Numbered from the stretch's first letter, positions 1 through 7,180 are shown. The stretch is 10,655 nucleotides of DNA from Fibrobacter sp. (GCA_021443065.1 JABUUR010000464.1:1-10655), one strand, 5' to 3'. Made by a program: numbers and translations. Notes: a model not told the origin generated them from the sequence alone.

Positions 1-1839
1 ATGTACATCGGCTCTACCGACATTCGCGGTTTGCACCACCTGGTATGGGAAGTGGTGGACAACTCCGTTGACGAAGCCTTGGCAGGTTTCTGCACCCATA
101 TCGAGATTTCCATTTTGCCGGGGAACGGCATTCGCGTTACCGACAACGGACGCGGCATTCCTACGGACATCCACCCCAAGGAAAAGGTAGGCACCATCGA
201 AGTGGTCATGACCAAACTCCATGCCGGCGGCAAGTTCGACAGCAACTCCTACAAGGTGTCTGCGGGGCTTCATGGCGTGGGTGTCAGCTGCGTGAACGCC
301 CTTTCCAAAAAGCACATTGTAACCGTACGTCGCGGAGGAAAAATCGTTACCCAGGAGTTCAGCAAGGGCATTCCCTGCGGGCCTCAAAAGGACATCGACA
401 CCTGCGACGTAAACGACACGGGCACCACCATCGAATTCTATCCCGACGATACCATTTTCAGCGAAACGGTGTACGTCTACGATACCCTGGCCACCCGTTT
501 CCGCGAACTGGCGTTCTTGATGAGTGGTTTGCGCTTGACCTTGACCGATGAACGAGACGAAGAAAAGAAGAGCGAAACCTTCTGTTTCCCCGGTGGCGTT
601 TCCGAGTTCGTGCGCTACGTGGACGAACATCGCACCCCGCTGTTCAACGCGCCCATCCACCTGGTGATGCCCGACGGACAGTACCCTCTCGAAGTAGCCA
701 TGTGGTACAACGACGGCTACCAGGAGAATTTCTTTAGTTTTGTGAACAACGTGAACACCTACGACGGCGGCACTCACGTGACCGGTTTCAAGACCGCCCT
801 CACCCGCGTGATTTCCAAGTTCGCAACCGAAATGCCCAAGGCTAAAAAAGACATTTCCATTACCGCCGACGACATCCGCGAAGGTTTGACCGCGGTAATC
901 GCCATCAAGGTGTCCCAGCCCCAGTTTGAAGGCCAGACCAAGCGCAAACTGGGCAACTCCGAGATCGCAGGCTACGTGGCTAGCGCATTCGGCGCCAAGC
1001 TGGAAGAATACTTCCAGGAGAATCCGGCTGCGGTGAAGGTCATTTTGGACAAGGTCTACTTTGCAGCCCAGGCTCGCGAGGCCGCCCACAAGGCACGTAC
1101 CCTGGCGCGTCGCAAGAACGTCCTGGAAAGCGGAGGCCTTCCGGGTAAACTTGCCGACTGCAGTAGCCGCGACCCCAAGGAATGCGAAATGTTCATCGTG
1201 GAAGGTGACTCCGCAGGCGGTTCTGCAAAGCAGGGCCGTAAGCGGGAATTCCAGGCAATTCTCCCCCTCCGCGGAAAGATTCTCAACGTGGAAAAGGCAA
1301 GCCTCCACCGCGTTCTGGACACCGAAGAAATCCAGAACCTGGTGAACGCCATCGGCTGCGGCCTGGGTACCGAATGCAAACTGGAAAAGCTCCGCTACAA
1401 CAAGATCGTCATCATGACCGATGCCGATGTGGACGGATCCCATATCCAGACCTTGCTTTTGACTTTCTTCTTCCGCTACATGCGGCCGTTGATCGACAAC
1501 GGCCACGTTTACCTGGCCATGCCCCCTCTGTACAAACTGAAGGTTGGCCTCAAGGAACAGTACCTGTTCGATGAAAAGGCCAAGGAAGAAGCCATGGCGA
1601 AACTGGAAGACAAGAAGAACGTGACCATTACTCGATTCAAAGGTCTTGGCGAAATGTCGCCCGAACAGTTGTACGAAACCACCATGGATCCCGAGCGCCG
1701 TTTCTTGAAACAGTGCTACGTCGAAGACGCCGTGGTTGCAGACCAGATTTTCAGCATGCTCATGGGCGAAGATGTTGAGCCGCGCCGCAAGTTTATCGAA
1801 ACCAACGCGTACAAGGTCTTGAACGACCTGGATGTCTAA
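1..1839 (+). CDS. gyrB: DNA gyrase subunit B, 5'-partial
   Basis: ATPase and strand-passage subunit of type IIA topoisomerase gyrase, which introduces negative supercoils as GyrA2B2 in the cytoplasm. The window opens at an internal Met: MYIGSTD corresponds to the family's RPGMYIG motif, so about 24 N-terminal residues are missing by comparison with E. coli GyrB. GHKL ATPase motifs are present: EVVDNSVDEA (E17 is the expected catalytic Glu, N21 binds Mg), TDNGRGIP (D48), GLHGVG (89-94) and the QTK loop (312-314, K314). R111 matches the aminocoumarin-contact Arg136 of E. coli. The TOPRIM domain carries EGDSAGG (401-407) and DADVDGSH (474-481), followed by the C-terminal TFRFKGLGEM-like block (RFKGLGEMSPEQL). 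At 612 visible residues it is the short form, lacking the ~170-residue insertion of enterobacterial GyrB. GyrB is favoured over ParE by the GyrB-like EGDSAGGSAKQGR and FQAILPLRGKILNVEKA stretches. The next gene begins 2 bp after the stop. Confidence 0.95.
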   Translation: MYIGSTDIRGLHHLVWEVVDNSVDEALAGFCTHIEISILPGNGIRVTDNGRGIPTDIHPKEKVGTIEVVMTKLHAGGKFDSNSYKVSAGLHGVGVSCVNALSKKHIVTVRRGGKIVTQEFSKGIPCGPQKDIDTCDVNDTGTTIEFYPDDTIFSETVYVYDTLATRFRELAFLMSGLRLTLTDERDEEKKSETFCFPGGVSEFVRYVDEHRTPLFNAPIHLVMPDGQYPLEVAMWYNDGYQENFFSFVNNVNTYDGGTHVTGFKTALTRVISKFATEMPKAKKDISITADDIREGLTAVIAIKVSQPQFEGQTKRKLGNSEIAGYVASAFGAKLEEYFQENPAAVKVILDKVYFAAQAREAAHKARTLARRKNVLESGGLPGKLADCSSRDPKECEMFIVEGDSAGGSAKQGRKREFQAILPLRGKILNVEKASLHRVLDTEEIQNLVNAIGCGLGTECKLEKLRYNKIVIMTDADVDGSHIQTLLLTFFFRYMRPLIDNGHVYLAMPPLYKLKVGLKEQYLFDEKAKEEAMAKLEDKKNVTITRFKGLGEMSPEQLYETTMDPERRFLKQCYVEDAVVADQIFSMLMGEDVEPRRKFIETNAYKVLNDLDV

Positions 1840-1841
1840 TC

Positions 1842-2846
1842 ATGGTTCCGAACAAAGACGACTTTCAATCAGTGTTGAGCCATTCCCGCCAGTTGGTGGC
1901 AGAACAACTGGAGTTGACCGAGAAGGTTATCATGGATGTCGCCAAGGCAGCACCGGCAGGCATTGCCGAACGACTGGAATCCCTGTTCCAGCGCAAGGGC
2001 AAGCGCATTCGTTCCACCCTGCTTTGCCTGATTGCCAAAAGCGGCGAAACTGAACCGGATTCCAACCGGGTGGCCCACGCCTGCGCAGGCATTGAACTTT
2101 TGCATTTGGCAAGCCTGGTCCACGACGACATTATCGACGGAACGGACATCCGCCGCGGCCAAAAGACAGCCCACAAGGAGTGGGGCACGCAGGTTGCCGT
2201 ACTCATCGGCGACTACGTTCTTTCTCAGGCCATGCGCTGCGTTATCAACGAGGAATCCAGGGACGTTCCCGTAGTCCTCTCGGACGCAGCCGACAAACTC
2301 ATCAGCGGTGAAATCCTGGAACTGGACCACTCCGGCGATATGAACCTTTCCTTTGAAATGTACGACAGAATTATCGACGGAAAGACGGCTGCCCTTCTGG
2401 ATGCGGCCGCACGTATCGGCGGTGTACTGGCGGGATTTACCAAGGAACAGGCAGACCTTTGCGCTCAGATGGGAAGCCATTTCGGCATCGCCTTCCAGAT
2501 CGTGGACGACCTGCTGGACTACGGCTTTGGCAGCAAGGACCTGGACAAGGCGAAGTTTACGGACCTTTCCAACGGATTAATAACGCTGCCGCTGCTTTAC
2601 TATTTTGAAGCCTGCAATGCAGAAGAACGTTCCGAAATGGAAACCCTGGTGAAACAAGCCTCCGAGGCCGGGGTACCCGAAAAGATCATCGAGTTGATGA
2701 ACGCCAAGGAAGTCTTTAAAAAGGCAAAGGCCTGCGCCCAGCAGCACCTGGAAAAGGCTCTGGAAATAGCCCAGACGCTACCTGCAGGCCAGTTCACCGA
2801 CGAGATTGTACAAATGTTCTCGGCCATGGATAGCCGCGGAAACTAG
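1842..2846 (+). CDS. Polyprenyl diphosphate synthase (long-chain, all-trans type)
   Basis: Class I trans-prenyltransferase (IspA/IspB/HepT family) that condenses isopentenyl diphosphate onto an allylic diphosphate. The length of 334 residues is normal. Visible motifs are GKRIRS (53-58), the first Asp-rich motif DDIID (95-99) followed by RR (104-105), KT (181-182), and the second Asp-rich motif DDLLD (222-226) preceded by FQIV. The residues 4 and 5 before the first Asp are Ser91 and Ala90. Family knowledge says small residues there allow a long product, whereas short-chain farnesyl synthases have aromatics. I therefore infer an octaprenyl/heptaprenyl-type enzyme serving quinone side chains; geranylgeranyl or farnesyl synthase cannot be excluded. 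The usual GKxTLP after the second motif reads GLITLP (245-250), so the Lys is replaced by Leu. The ATG is 2 bp after the gyrB stop and no strong ribosome binding site precedes it, which suggests translational coupling. Confidence 0.88.
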   Translation: MVPNKDDFQSVLSHSRQLVAEQLELTEKVIMDVAKAAPAGIAERLESLFQRKGKRIRSTLLCLIAKSGETEPDSNRVAHACAGIELLHLASLVHDDIIDGTDIRRGQKTAHKEWGTQVAVLIGDYVLSQAMRCVINEESRDVPVVLSDAADKLISGEILELDHSGDMNLSFEMYDRIIDGKTAALLDAAARIGGVLAGFTKEQADLCAQMGSHFGIAFQIVDDLLDYGFGSKDLDKAKFTDLSNGLITLPLLYYFEACNAEERSEMETLVKQASEAGVPEKIIELMNAKEVFKKAKACAQQHLEKALEIAQTLPAGQFTDEIVQMFSAMDSRGN

Positions 2847-2875
2847 GGCTGCAAAACGCATTTGACCAACTCGAT

Positions 2876-2890
2876 AGGAGAATACAAATG
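2876..2890 (+). promoter_or_regulatory. Ribosome binding site of the lipoprotein gene
   Basis: AGGAG at 2876-2880 lies 7 bases before the ATG at 2888. It is the clearest Shine-Dalgarno sequence in the window and fixes the lipoprotein start, which also gives a correctly sized signal peptide. There is no obvious promoter in the 41 bp after the upstream stop codon, in line with co-transcription with the preceding gene. Confidence 0.6.
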
Positions 2891-3379
2891 TTTGTAAAAA
2901 AAAACGTAACAATTCTTTTTGCAGCAGTTTTGCTTGGCGGCTGCGCGCAATCCTTGAACGTATCCAAAAAAAAGACCTTTGAGCCTGGTAATAGTAAAAC
3001 CGGTATCATCGGCGTATTCCGCCAGCCTGTAGGCTTTTGCAGCGGAGGCTACCAGCAGCGCATCACCCTGGGCGGCGAAGCTGTGGTTGCCAAGCCCACC
3101 TGGACCTCGAAACAAGACAACATATTCTCCGCTTACATCGAGCCGGGCGAAGCAGACCTGCAAGAATACAGATTCTCTTGCGGCTTTACCCAAACAACAT
3201 TGACCCTGAAAGGAAAGCATGGCGTTGTCATCCCCGAAAAAGGTTTCTGCAAGATTGTCATTTCCTTCCTGAAGGGTGACGAACTTTTTTCGGAAAGCGA
3301 TGAACTGCTGAGGCTCCACTTTAAGGAAAATGATGTCGCCGTAAGCTTTGATGACATCCCCTATTGCAAGACCTATTAA
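2888..3379 (+). CDS. Small putative lipoprotein of unknown function
   Basis: I do not recognise the family. The 163-residue product starts with a typical type II signal peptide: basic MFVKKN, a hydrophobic stretch 7-16, then lipobox LGGC with the lipidated Cys at 19. The residue at +2 is Ala, not Asp, so under proteobacterial Lol rules it would go to the outer membrane; whether those rules apply here is unknown. The mature part is about 145 residues with no transmembrane segment, and contains four further cysteines (51, 98, 121, 160) that could form two disulfides in the periplasm. Alternating hydrophobic segments (for example 104-107, 112-116, 122-128) suggest a beta-rich fold. The start is well supported by an AGGAG 7 bases upstream of the ATG (2876-2880). 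It follows the prenyl synthase by 41 bp and probably shares its transcript. Two A-tracts of 9 and 8 bases lie in the first 30 codons. Confidence 0.8.
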   Translation: MFVKKNVTILFAAVLLGGCAQSLNVSKKKTFEPGNSKTGIIGVFRQPVGFCSGGYQQRITLGGEAVVAKPTWTSKQDNIFSAYIEPGEADLQEYRFSCGFTQTTLTLKGKHGVVIPEKGFCKIVISFLKGDELFSESDELLRLHFKENDVAVSFDDIPYCKTY

Positions 3380-3393
3380 GACGAAAGAACGGC

Positions 3394-4329
3394 TTACTTC
3401 CTCTTGCCCCAGAAGCTCATAAAGACGAGCACGGACAAGACACAGACCGCAATGATAATCCAGAAGGCAAGTTCGCTTCCGCCACTGGCATCGCCGTTCA
3501 TACCGAAGGGCAGCCGGACGTTCATACCGAACAAACTGGCGAAGAACGTCGGGAGCGAAATGGAAATGGTCACGATGGTCAAGTTTTTCATCAGCGTATT
3601 CACGTTGTTGCTGATGACGCTTGCGCGGGCATCCATCATGGACGTCAAGATGTTGGCGTAGATTTCGGCCTGCTGGAGGCTCTGACGGTTTTCAATCACA
3701 ATGTCGTCCAGCAGTTCACGTTCGGCCTCGGACCAGTTCATGCTGCGGCCGATCTGTAGTTTTTTAAGAAGGGTATCGTTGCTGTTCAAGGCACTCACAT
3801 AGTAAATCAAGCCCTTGTTCAGGCTGAACATGGAAAGCAGGTACTTGTTTTCCATGGCCGTGCGCAATTTCTGTTCAAGTTCGTCGTTGATGCGGTTGAT
3901 GATCTTCAAGTGTTCGTTGAAGTGGAAAATCGCATAGTTCAAGACTCGAAGCACAAAAGTGTTCAAACTGTCGATCTTGGAAAAACGTTTTTCGTCGAGA
4001 ATGGGAAACTCCGAGTCCGTCAACAGGAGCACCCAGTCCTTGAAGATGAAAATGCCGAAAGACTCCACACGGAACTGGAAATTGTCGCTGGCAGAATAGT
4101 TCTTGGGCTTCTTGAACACGATGGTGGTAAAGTCGTCGTCGTACTCGATTCGGGAAAGTTCGTCCGAGTCGAATGCGGATGCTATGGTATGCTCAGTAAT
4201 CTCGTATTCCTTGACCAGAACGCTTCGCTGTTCCTGGCTAAGAGAACCCATCATGACGATATCGGCTACGTCTTCGTTCGGGGCGCTAGCGAGGCGCCCT
4301 GATTCGATTTTATAGTACTTCTTGAGCAT
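3394..4329 (-). CDS. corA: CorA-family divalent cation transporter
   Basis: Inner-membrane, homopentameric channel of the CorA/ZntB/Mrs2 superfamily, usually carrying Mg2+ and sometimes Co2+, Ni2+ or Zn2+. The 311-residue product has the expected build: a soluble N-terminal alpha/beta domain (to about residue 125), a long helical stalk rich in N, E and K (about 130-250), and two C-terminal membrane helices (about 250-268 and 287-306). The signature Gly-Met-Asn at the end of helix 1 is at 268-270 (LFGMN), and a second GMN follows in the external loop at 276-278. The loop lacks the MPEL motif of classical E. coli CorA, so it belongs to a divergent branch and the transported ion is uncertain. 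The protein ends in a basic tail (GKRK). I chose the ATG at 4329, preceded by a purine-rich AAGGGGG, over a TTG nine codons upstream. It converges on the lipoprotein gene with only 14 bp between stops. Confidence 0.88.
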   Translation of the reverse strand: MLKKYYKIESGRLASAPNEDVADIVMMGSLSQEQRSVLVKEYEITEHTIASAFDSDELSRIEYDDDFTTIVFKKPKNYSASDNFQFRVESFGIFIFKDWVLLLTDSEFPILDEKRFSKIDSLNTFVLRVLNYAIFHFNEHLKIINRINDELEQKLRTAMENKYLLSMFSLNKGLIYYVSALNSNDTLLKKLQIGRSMNWSEAERELLDDIVIENRQSLQQAEIYANILTSMMDARASVISNNVNTLMKNLTIVTISISLPTFFASLFGMNVRLPFGMNGDASGGSELAFWIIIAVCVLSVLVFMSFWGKRK

Positions 4330-4353
4330 AGAGCCCCCTTGATCGAACGAGGA

Positions 4354-4361
4354 CAAAATTA
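4354..4361 (-). promoter_or_regulatory. Possible corA promoter, TAnnTTTG-type -7 box
   Basis: On the minus strand this reads TAATTTTG, matching the TAnnTTTG -7 element known for Bacteroidota primary sigma factors. It lies 24 bases before the corA ATG, so transcription would start roughly 15-20 bases before the gene. The upstream -33 region is T-rich and overlaps the secDF terminator tail, so no separate TTTG-type box can be assigned. This assumes the organism uses that promoter class; the motif has only six fixed bases in AT-rich DNA and could be chance. Confidence 0.3.
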
Positions 4362-4376
4362 GAAAATTTTCCCAGG

Positions 4377-4405
4377 AAAAAAGGCCCGGGACAAGCCCGA
4401 GCCTT
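4377..4405 (-). terminator. Rho-independent terminator of secDF
   Basis: The stem arms are 4381-4390 and 4396-4405 with a 5-base loop (4391-4395). In the minus-strand RNA the arms AAGGCUCGGG and CCCGGGCCUU pair over 10 bp with one G-U wobble. The stem runs into a six-U tract, two bases of it within the stem and four at 4377-4380. In the plus direction the wobble becomes an A-C mismatch, although an A run follows the stem on one side and AAAA on the other, so the best orientation is minus. It begins 34 bases after the secDF stop and separates secDF from corA. Confidence 0.8.
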
Positions 4406-4439
4406 AAAATCTTTAAAATTTTACCTGATGATTAAGCGA

Positions 4440-7067
4440 CTATACACCGCTCTTGAAGTGCTTGGAATACCAGAGCACAAAGGGAGAGCAGATGCATACA
4501 GAGGAGTAGGTACCGATGAGGATACCGAACACCATCACCAAGCCGAAGTCGCGGATGGAGGAACCGCCCATGACGGCCAACACCAAGCAGACAAACAAGG
4601 TGGTGACAGACGTAATCATGGTACGGCTGAAGCACTGGTTGATGGAATTGTTCACGGTTTCACCGAACTTGCTCATGCCGTATATTGCGGTATTTTCACG
4701 GACGCGGTCGAACACCACGATGGTGTCGTTCACGGAGTAACCGATCATGGTCAGAAGCGACGCAATGAGGGCTCCGTCGAAAGAAAGGCCGAACAGGGAG
4801 ATAAAGCCCAAGGTGATGATGGAGTCGTGGACAAGGCCCACCACAGCACCGATACCGAAGCCAAGGCCCAGTTTACCAAAGCGGAACCACACATAGAGAC
4901 CGATGGCGATCCATGCAAGAATCACGGACAGGATGGCGTTATAGCGAAGTTCCTTACCGATGGTGGGACCCACGCTATCCTTGGCGACGATTTCAACCTT
5001 CTGGTTGGACTTTTCAAAGGCGGCAACCATCTTGTTTTCAAGTTCAGGATCTTCCACAGCCTTCATGCTGATCTGGTAGGAGTTGGCAGAGGTACCGCCC
5101 AAGGAACGGACCTTCGCACCGGAAATCCCGGCGTCGGAAAGGGCGTTGTTCAAGTCGGTTTCGTGCTTGCCGTTATCCTGGTACTGGACCGTGTAGACCT
5201 GACCGCCAGTAAAGTCGATACTGAAGTCGAAGCCCTTGATGGCGACACTGCCGATGCTAACCACAATAAGGATGATAGAAACAAGGCTGAACTTGCCACG
5301 GTTAGGGATGATAGGCAGGTTCGCATTGTTCAAGAACTTGAAGCCGCCACCGATGGACAGGGTGGTTGCGTCGCGCTTGGAAAGTTTCCAGTCCAAAATG
5401 GCGCGGGTAACAGTCAAGGCGCAGAACAAGGAGGTGATGATACCAATCATCAAGGTAAGGCCGAAACCCTTCACGGAACCCGTACCGATCTTGTAGAGGA
5501 TAAGTGCGGTAAGAACTGTGGTAAGGTTGGAGTCGAAGATGGCACTGAAGGCACGTTCATAACCCTTGGCCACAGCGGCGCGGGCAGTAAGGCCTGCCTT
5601 GATTTCTTCACGGATACGTTCGTAGATAATCACGTTGGCGTCAAGGGACATGCCCAGCACCAAGATAAAGCCAGCGATACCCGGCAGAGTCAAGGTAGCG
5701 TTAAACACGGACATCACGGCGGCAGTCACCAGGGTATTGATAATCATACCGATGCTTGCAATGAAACCGCCGAGACGGTAGTAGGCCACCATGAACACCA
5801 GGCAGAGGGCAAGGCCCACGGCACCGGAACCGAAACCCTGGACAATGTTTTCTTCACCGAGGGTTGCACCGACGCTACGGGATTCGATAATCTTCATGGG
5901 AGCCTTGAGGGCGCCGGCACGGAGAACGACTGCAAGGCGGTTTGCTTCCTTCATGTCGTCGAGACCGGTAATCTGGGCTTCGCCGTTGGGAATGCGTTCG
6001 TTAATGCGGGGTGCGGAAATAACCTGATTGTCGAGGACGATGGCCATCTGCTTGCCCACGTTTGCAGCGGTAACGGCAGAGAACTTCTTGGGGCCGACGC
6101 CACCGAACTTGAGGCTAACGGCGACTTCGCCTGCGCTCATGCCGTCGCTTACGCGGTGGGGGCGGGCATCGACCACGTCGTCACCGCCCATTTCTGCACG
6201 GCGCTTCAGCAGGTAAAGGCGCTTTGCCTTGATCTTGGAATCGCGCTGCACCGGTTCGAGGCCACTACCGAAAGCGAAAGCCACATCGCGGGGAACGAGC
6301 TTTTGCACGCCTTCGGTTTCCAGGAGCTTCTTGACCTTTTCAACGTTTTCTTCGGCGATAAAGCCGCCGTTACCGAAGGTCATGTAGTAGGCGGAAAGGG
6401 CAACGCCAACTTCGCTTGCCGGTTCAGCCTTGACTTCGGCTGCGGAATCCTTAACCTCGGCCTGGGCAGCCTTGGTTGCACCACCGAGAAGTTCTTCGTC
6501 GGAGAGGGCCTTCGCGGTATCTGCGGCAGGGGCTGCGGCAGCCGCGGCGGAATCGGAGGCAGCAGAATCGCTAGCCACGATGTCGGTTGTCTGACGGGTC
6601 AGGTACTGGTCGATGAGGGTGACAATCTGGTTGAACTTTTCAGATTCGGCGAGAATCTTGAACTCCAGCTTGGCTGTAGAACCCACCAGTTCCTTTGCGG
6701 TGGAGTCATCCACACCTGCCAGTTCAACCAAGATACGGTCGTCACCGCTGGGAGAAATCTGGGGTTCGGAAAGGCCGAACTGGTCAACGCGGTTACGGAT
6801 GATTTCCAGGGACTCTTCCTGGATGTCCTTCACGTCTTCGTTCTTAAGGTTAGACTTGTCGATCTGAAGAGTAAGGCTGGTACCACCGGCCAAGTCCAAA
6901 CCGAAATTGATGGACCTCGAGCCCAGTTTCGGATTTTCCTTGAGGAAGGTTTTCTTTGCTTCACCAGTCTTGGAATGGACCTGGATAGAGGGCCAGACCG
7001 TGTAAGCGGAAAGGATAATGACGAGAAGAATGATGATTTCTCGCAAACCGAATTTGTTCTTGTTCAT
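4440..7067 (-). CDS. secDF: Protein translocase subunit SecDF (fused SecD and SecF)
   Basis: Auxiliary Sec translocase subunit of the RND superfamily; it uses the proton-motive force to pull exported proteins to the periplasmic side. The 875-residue product is a SecD-SecF fusion. SecD half: membrane helix 1 (about 10-28), periplasmic P1 domain starting at LDLAGG (57-62), VGSTAKLEFKIL (128-139), then five further helices from about 410 to 560 including GMSLDANVIIYERI (472-485; D476 is the expected proton-pathway Asp). SecF half: first helix about 593-611, IDFTGG (617-622), then VHDS (D748) and GYSVNDTIVVFDR (R788), which by family alignment should be the other two charged residues of the relay. 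Residues about 165-220 form an Ala/Ser/Asp/Glu-rich low-complexity insert in P1. The ATG is preceded by AAGGGA with a 6-base spacer. No yajC lies next to it. A strong terminator follows. The gene avoids TTA, CTA and TCA codons completely, leaving an unbroken antisense frame. Confidence 0.95.
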   Translation of the reverse strand: MNKNKFGLREIIILLVIILSAYTVWPSIQVHSKTGEAKKTFLKENPKLGSRSINFGLDLAGGTSLTLQIDKSNLKNEDVKDIQEESLEIIRNRVDQFGLSEPQISPSGDDRILVELAGVDDSTAKELVGSTAKLEFKILAESEKFNQIVTLIDQYLTRQTTDIVASDSAASDSAAAAAAPAADTAKALSDEELLGGATKAAQAEVKDSAAEVKAEPASEVGVALSAYYMTFGNGGFIAEENVEKVKKLLETEGVQKLVPRDVAFAFGSGLEPVQRDSKIKAKRLYLLKRRAEMGGDDVVDARPHRVSDGMSAGEVAVSLKFGGVGPKKFSAVTAANVGKQMAIVLDNQVISAPRINERIPNGEAQITGLDDMKEANRLAVVLRAGALKAPMKIIESRSVGATLGEENIVQGFGSGAVGLALCLVFMVAYYRLGGFIASIGMIINTLVTAAVMSVFNATLTLPGIAGFILVLGMSLDANVIIYERIREEIKAGLTARAAVAKGYERAFSAIFDSNLTTVLTALILYKIGTGSVKGFGLTLMIGIITSLFCALTVTRAILDWKLSKRDATTLSIGGGFKFLNNANLPIIPNRGKFSLVSIILIVVSIGSVAIKGFDFSIDFTGGQVYTVQYQDNGKHETDLNNALSDAGISGAKVRSLGGTSANSYQISMKAVEDPELENKMVAAFEKSNQKVEIVAKDSVGPTIGKELRYNAILSVILAWIAIGLYVWFRFGKLGLGFGIGAVVGLVHDSIITLGFISLFGLSFDGALIASLLTMIGYSVNDTIVVFDRVRENTAIYGMSKFGETVNNSINQCFSRTMITSVTTLFVCLVLAVMGGSSIRDFGLVMVFGILIGTYSSVCICSPFVLWYSKHFKSGV

Positions 7068-7155
7068 TTGTAATCCCTTAATATTACGATATCCTTGGCG
7101 AAAAAGCCTTTCGACCTAGCCGCCAAATCATAAGGCACTATTATCTAGTTGGGCG
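7068..7155 (-). promoter_or_regulatory. secDF leader with inverted repeat and short ORF
   Basis: This stretch precedes secDF. It contains TTGGCG (7095-7100) and CGCCAA (7121-7126), a perfect 6-bp inverted repeat with a 20-base interval. A competing small hairpin is CGAAA (7099-7103) with TTTCG (7109-7113); the two structures share bases and exclude one another. A 15-codon ORF (ATG at 7131, TAA ending at 7084; MIWRLGRKAFSPRIS) covers both. AAGGGA at about 7074-7079 is the secDF ribosome binding site. Neither hairpin is followed by a U tract, so this is not an intrinsic terminator of the upstream GH13 gene. A regulatory role is only an inference. Confidence 0.25.
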
Positions 7156-7163
7156 CAAAGATA
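7156..7163 (-). promoter_or_regulatory. Possible secDF promoter, TAnnTTTG-type -7 box
   Basis: On the minus strand this reads TATCTTTG, the second exact TAnnTTTG match in an intergenic region here. It would give a leader of about 80 bases before secDF. No clear -33 partner was seen. Because no terminator separates the GH13 gene from secDF, readthrough from the malQ operon is also possible. Confidence 0.3.
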
Positions 7164-7180
7164 GTAAAGTTACGGCTCTG

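Noticed and set aside
1..3. ATG at the first base as the gyrB start
   Set aside because: This Met is the internal Met of the RPGMYIG motif in the family; the true start must be about 24 codons upstream, outside the window.
4330..4356. TTG at 4356 as the corA start, nine codons upstream
   Set aside because: The ATG at 4329 has a purine-rich sequence at the right distance and matches the usual CorA N-terminus length. The TTG would overlap the putative promoter box.
4428..7073. An 881-codon open frame on the + strand opposite secDF
   Set aside because: It lies in exact codon register with secDF and its product is rich in His, Gly and Asp with no domain pattern; secDF on the other strand carries all family motifs. 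The openness follows from codon bias.
7084..7126. Intrinsic terminator for the malQ-GH13 operon
   Set aside because: The inverted repeat TTGGCG/CGCCAA is not followed by a U tract in the minus-strand RNA, and the loop is long.
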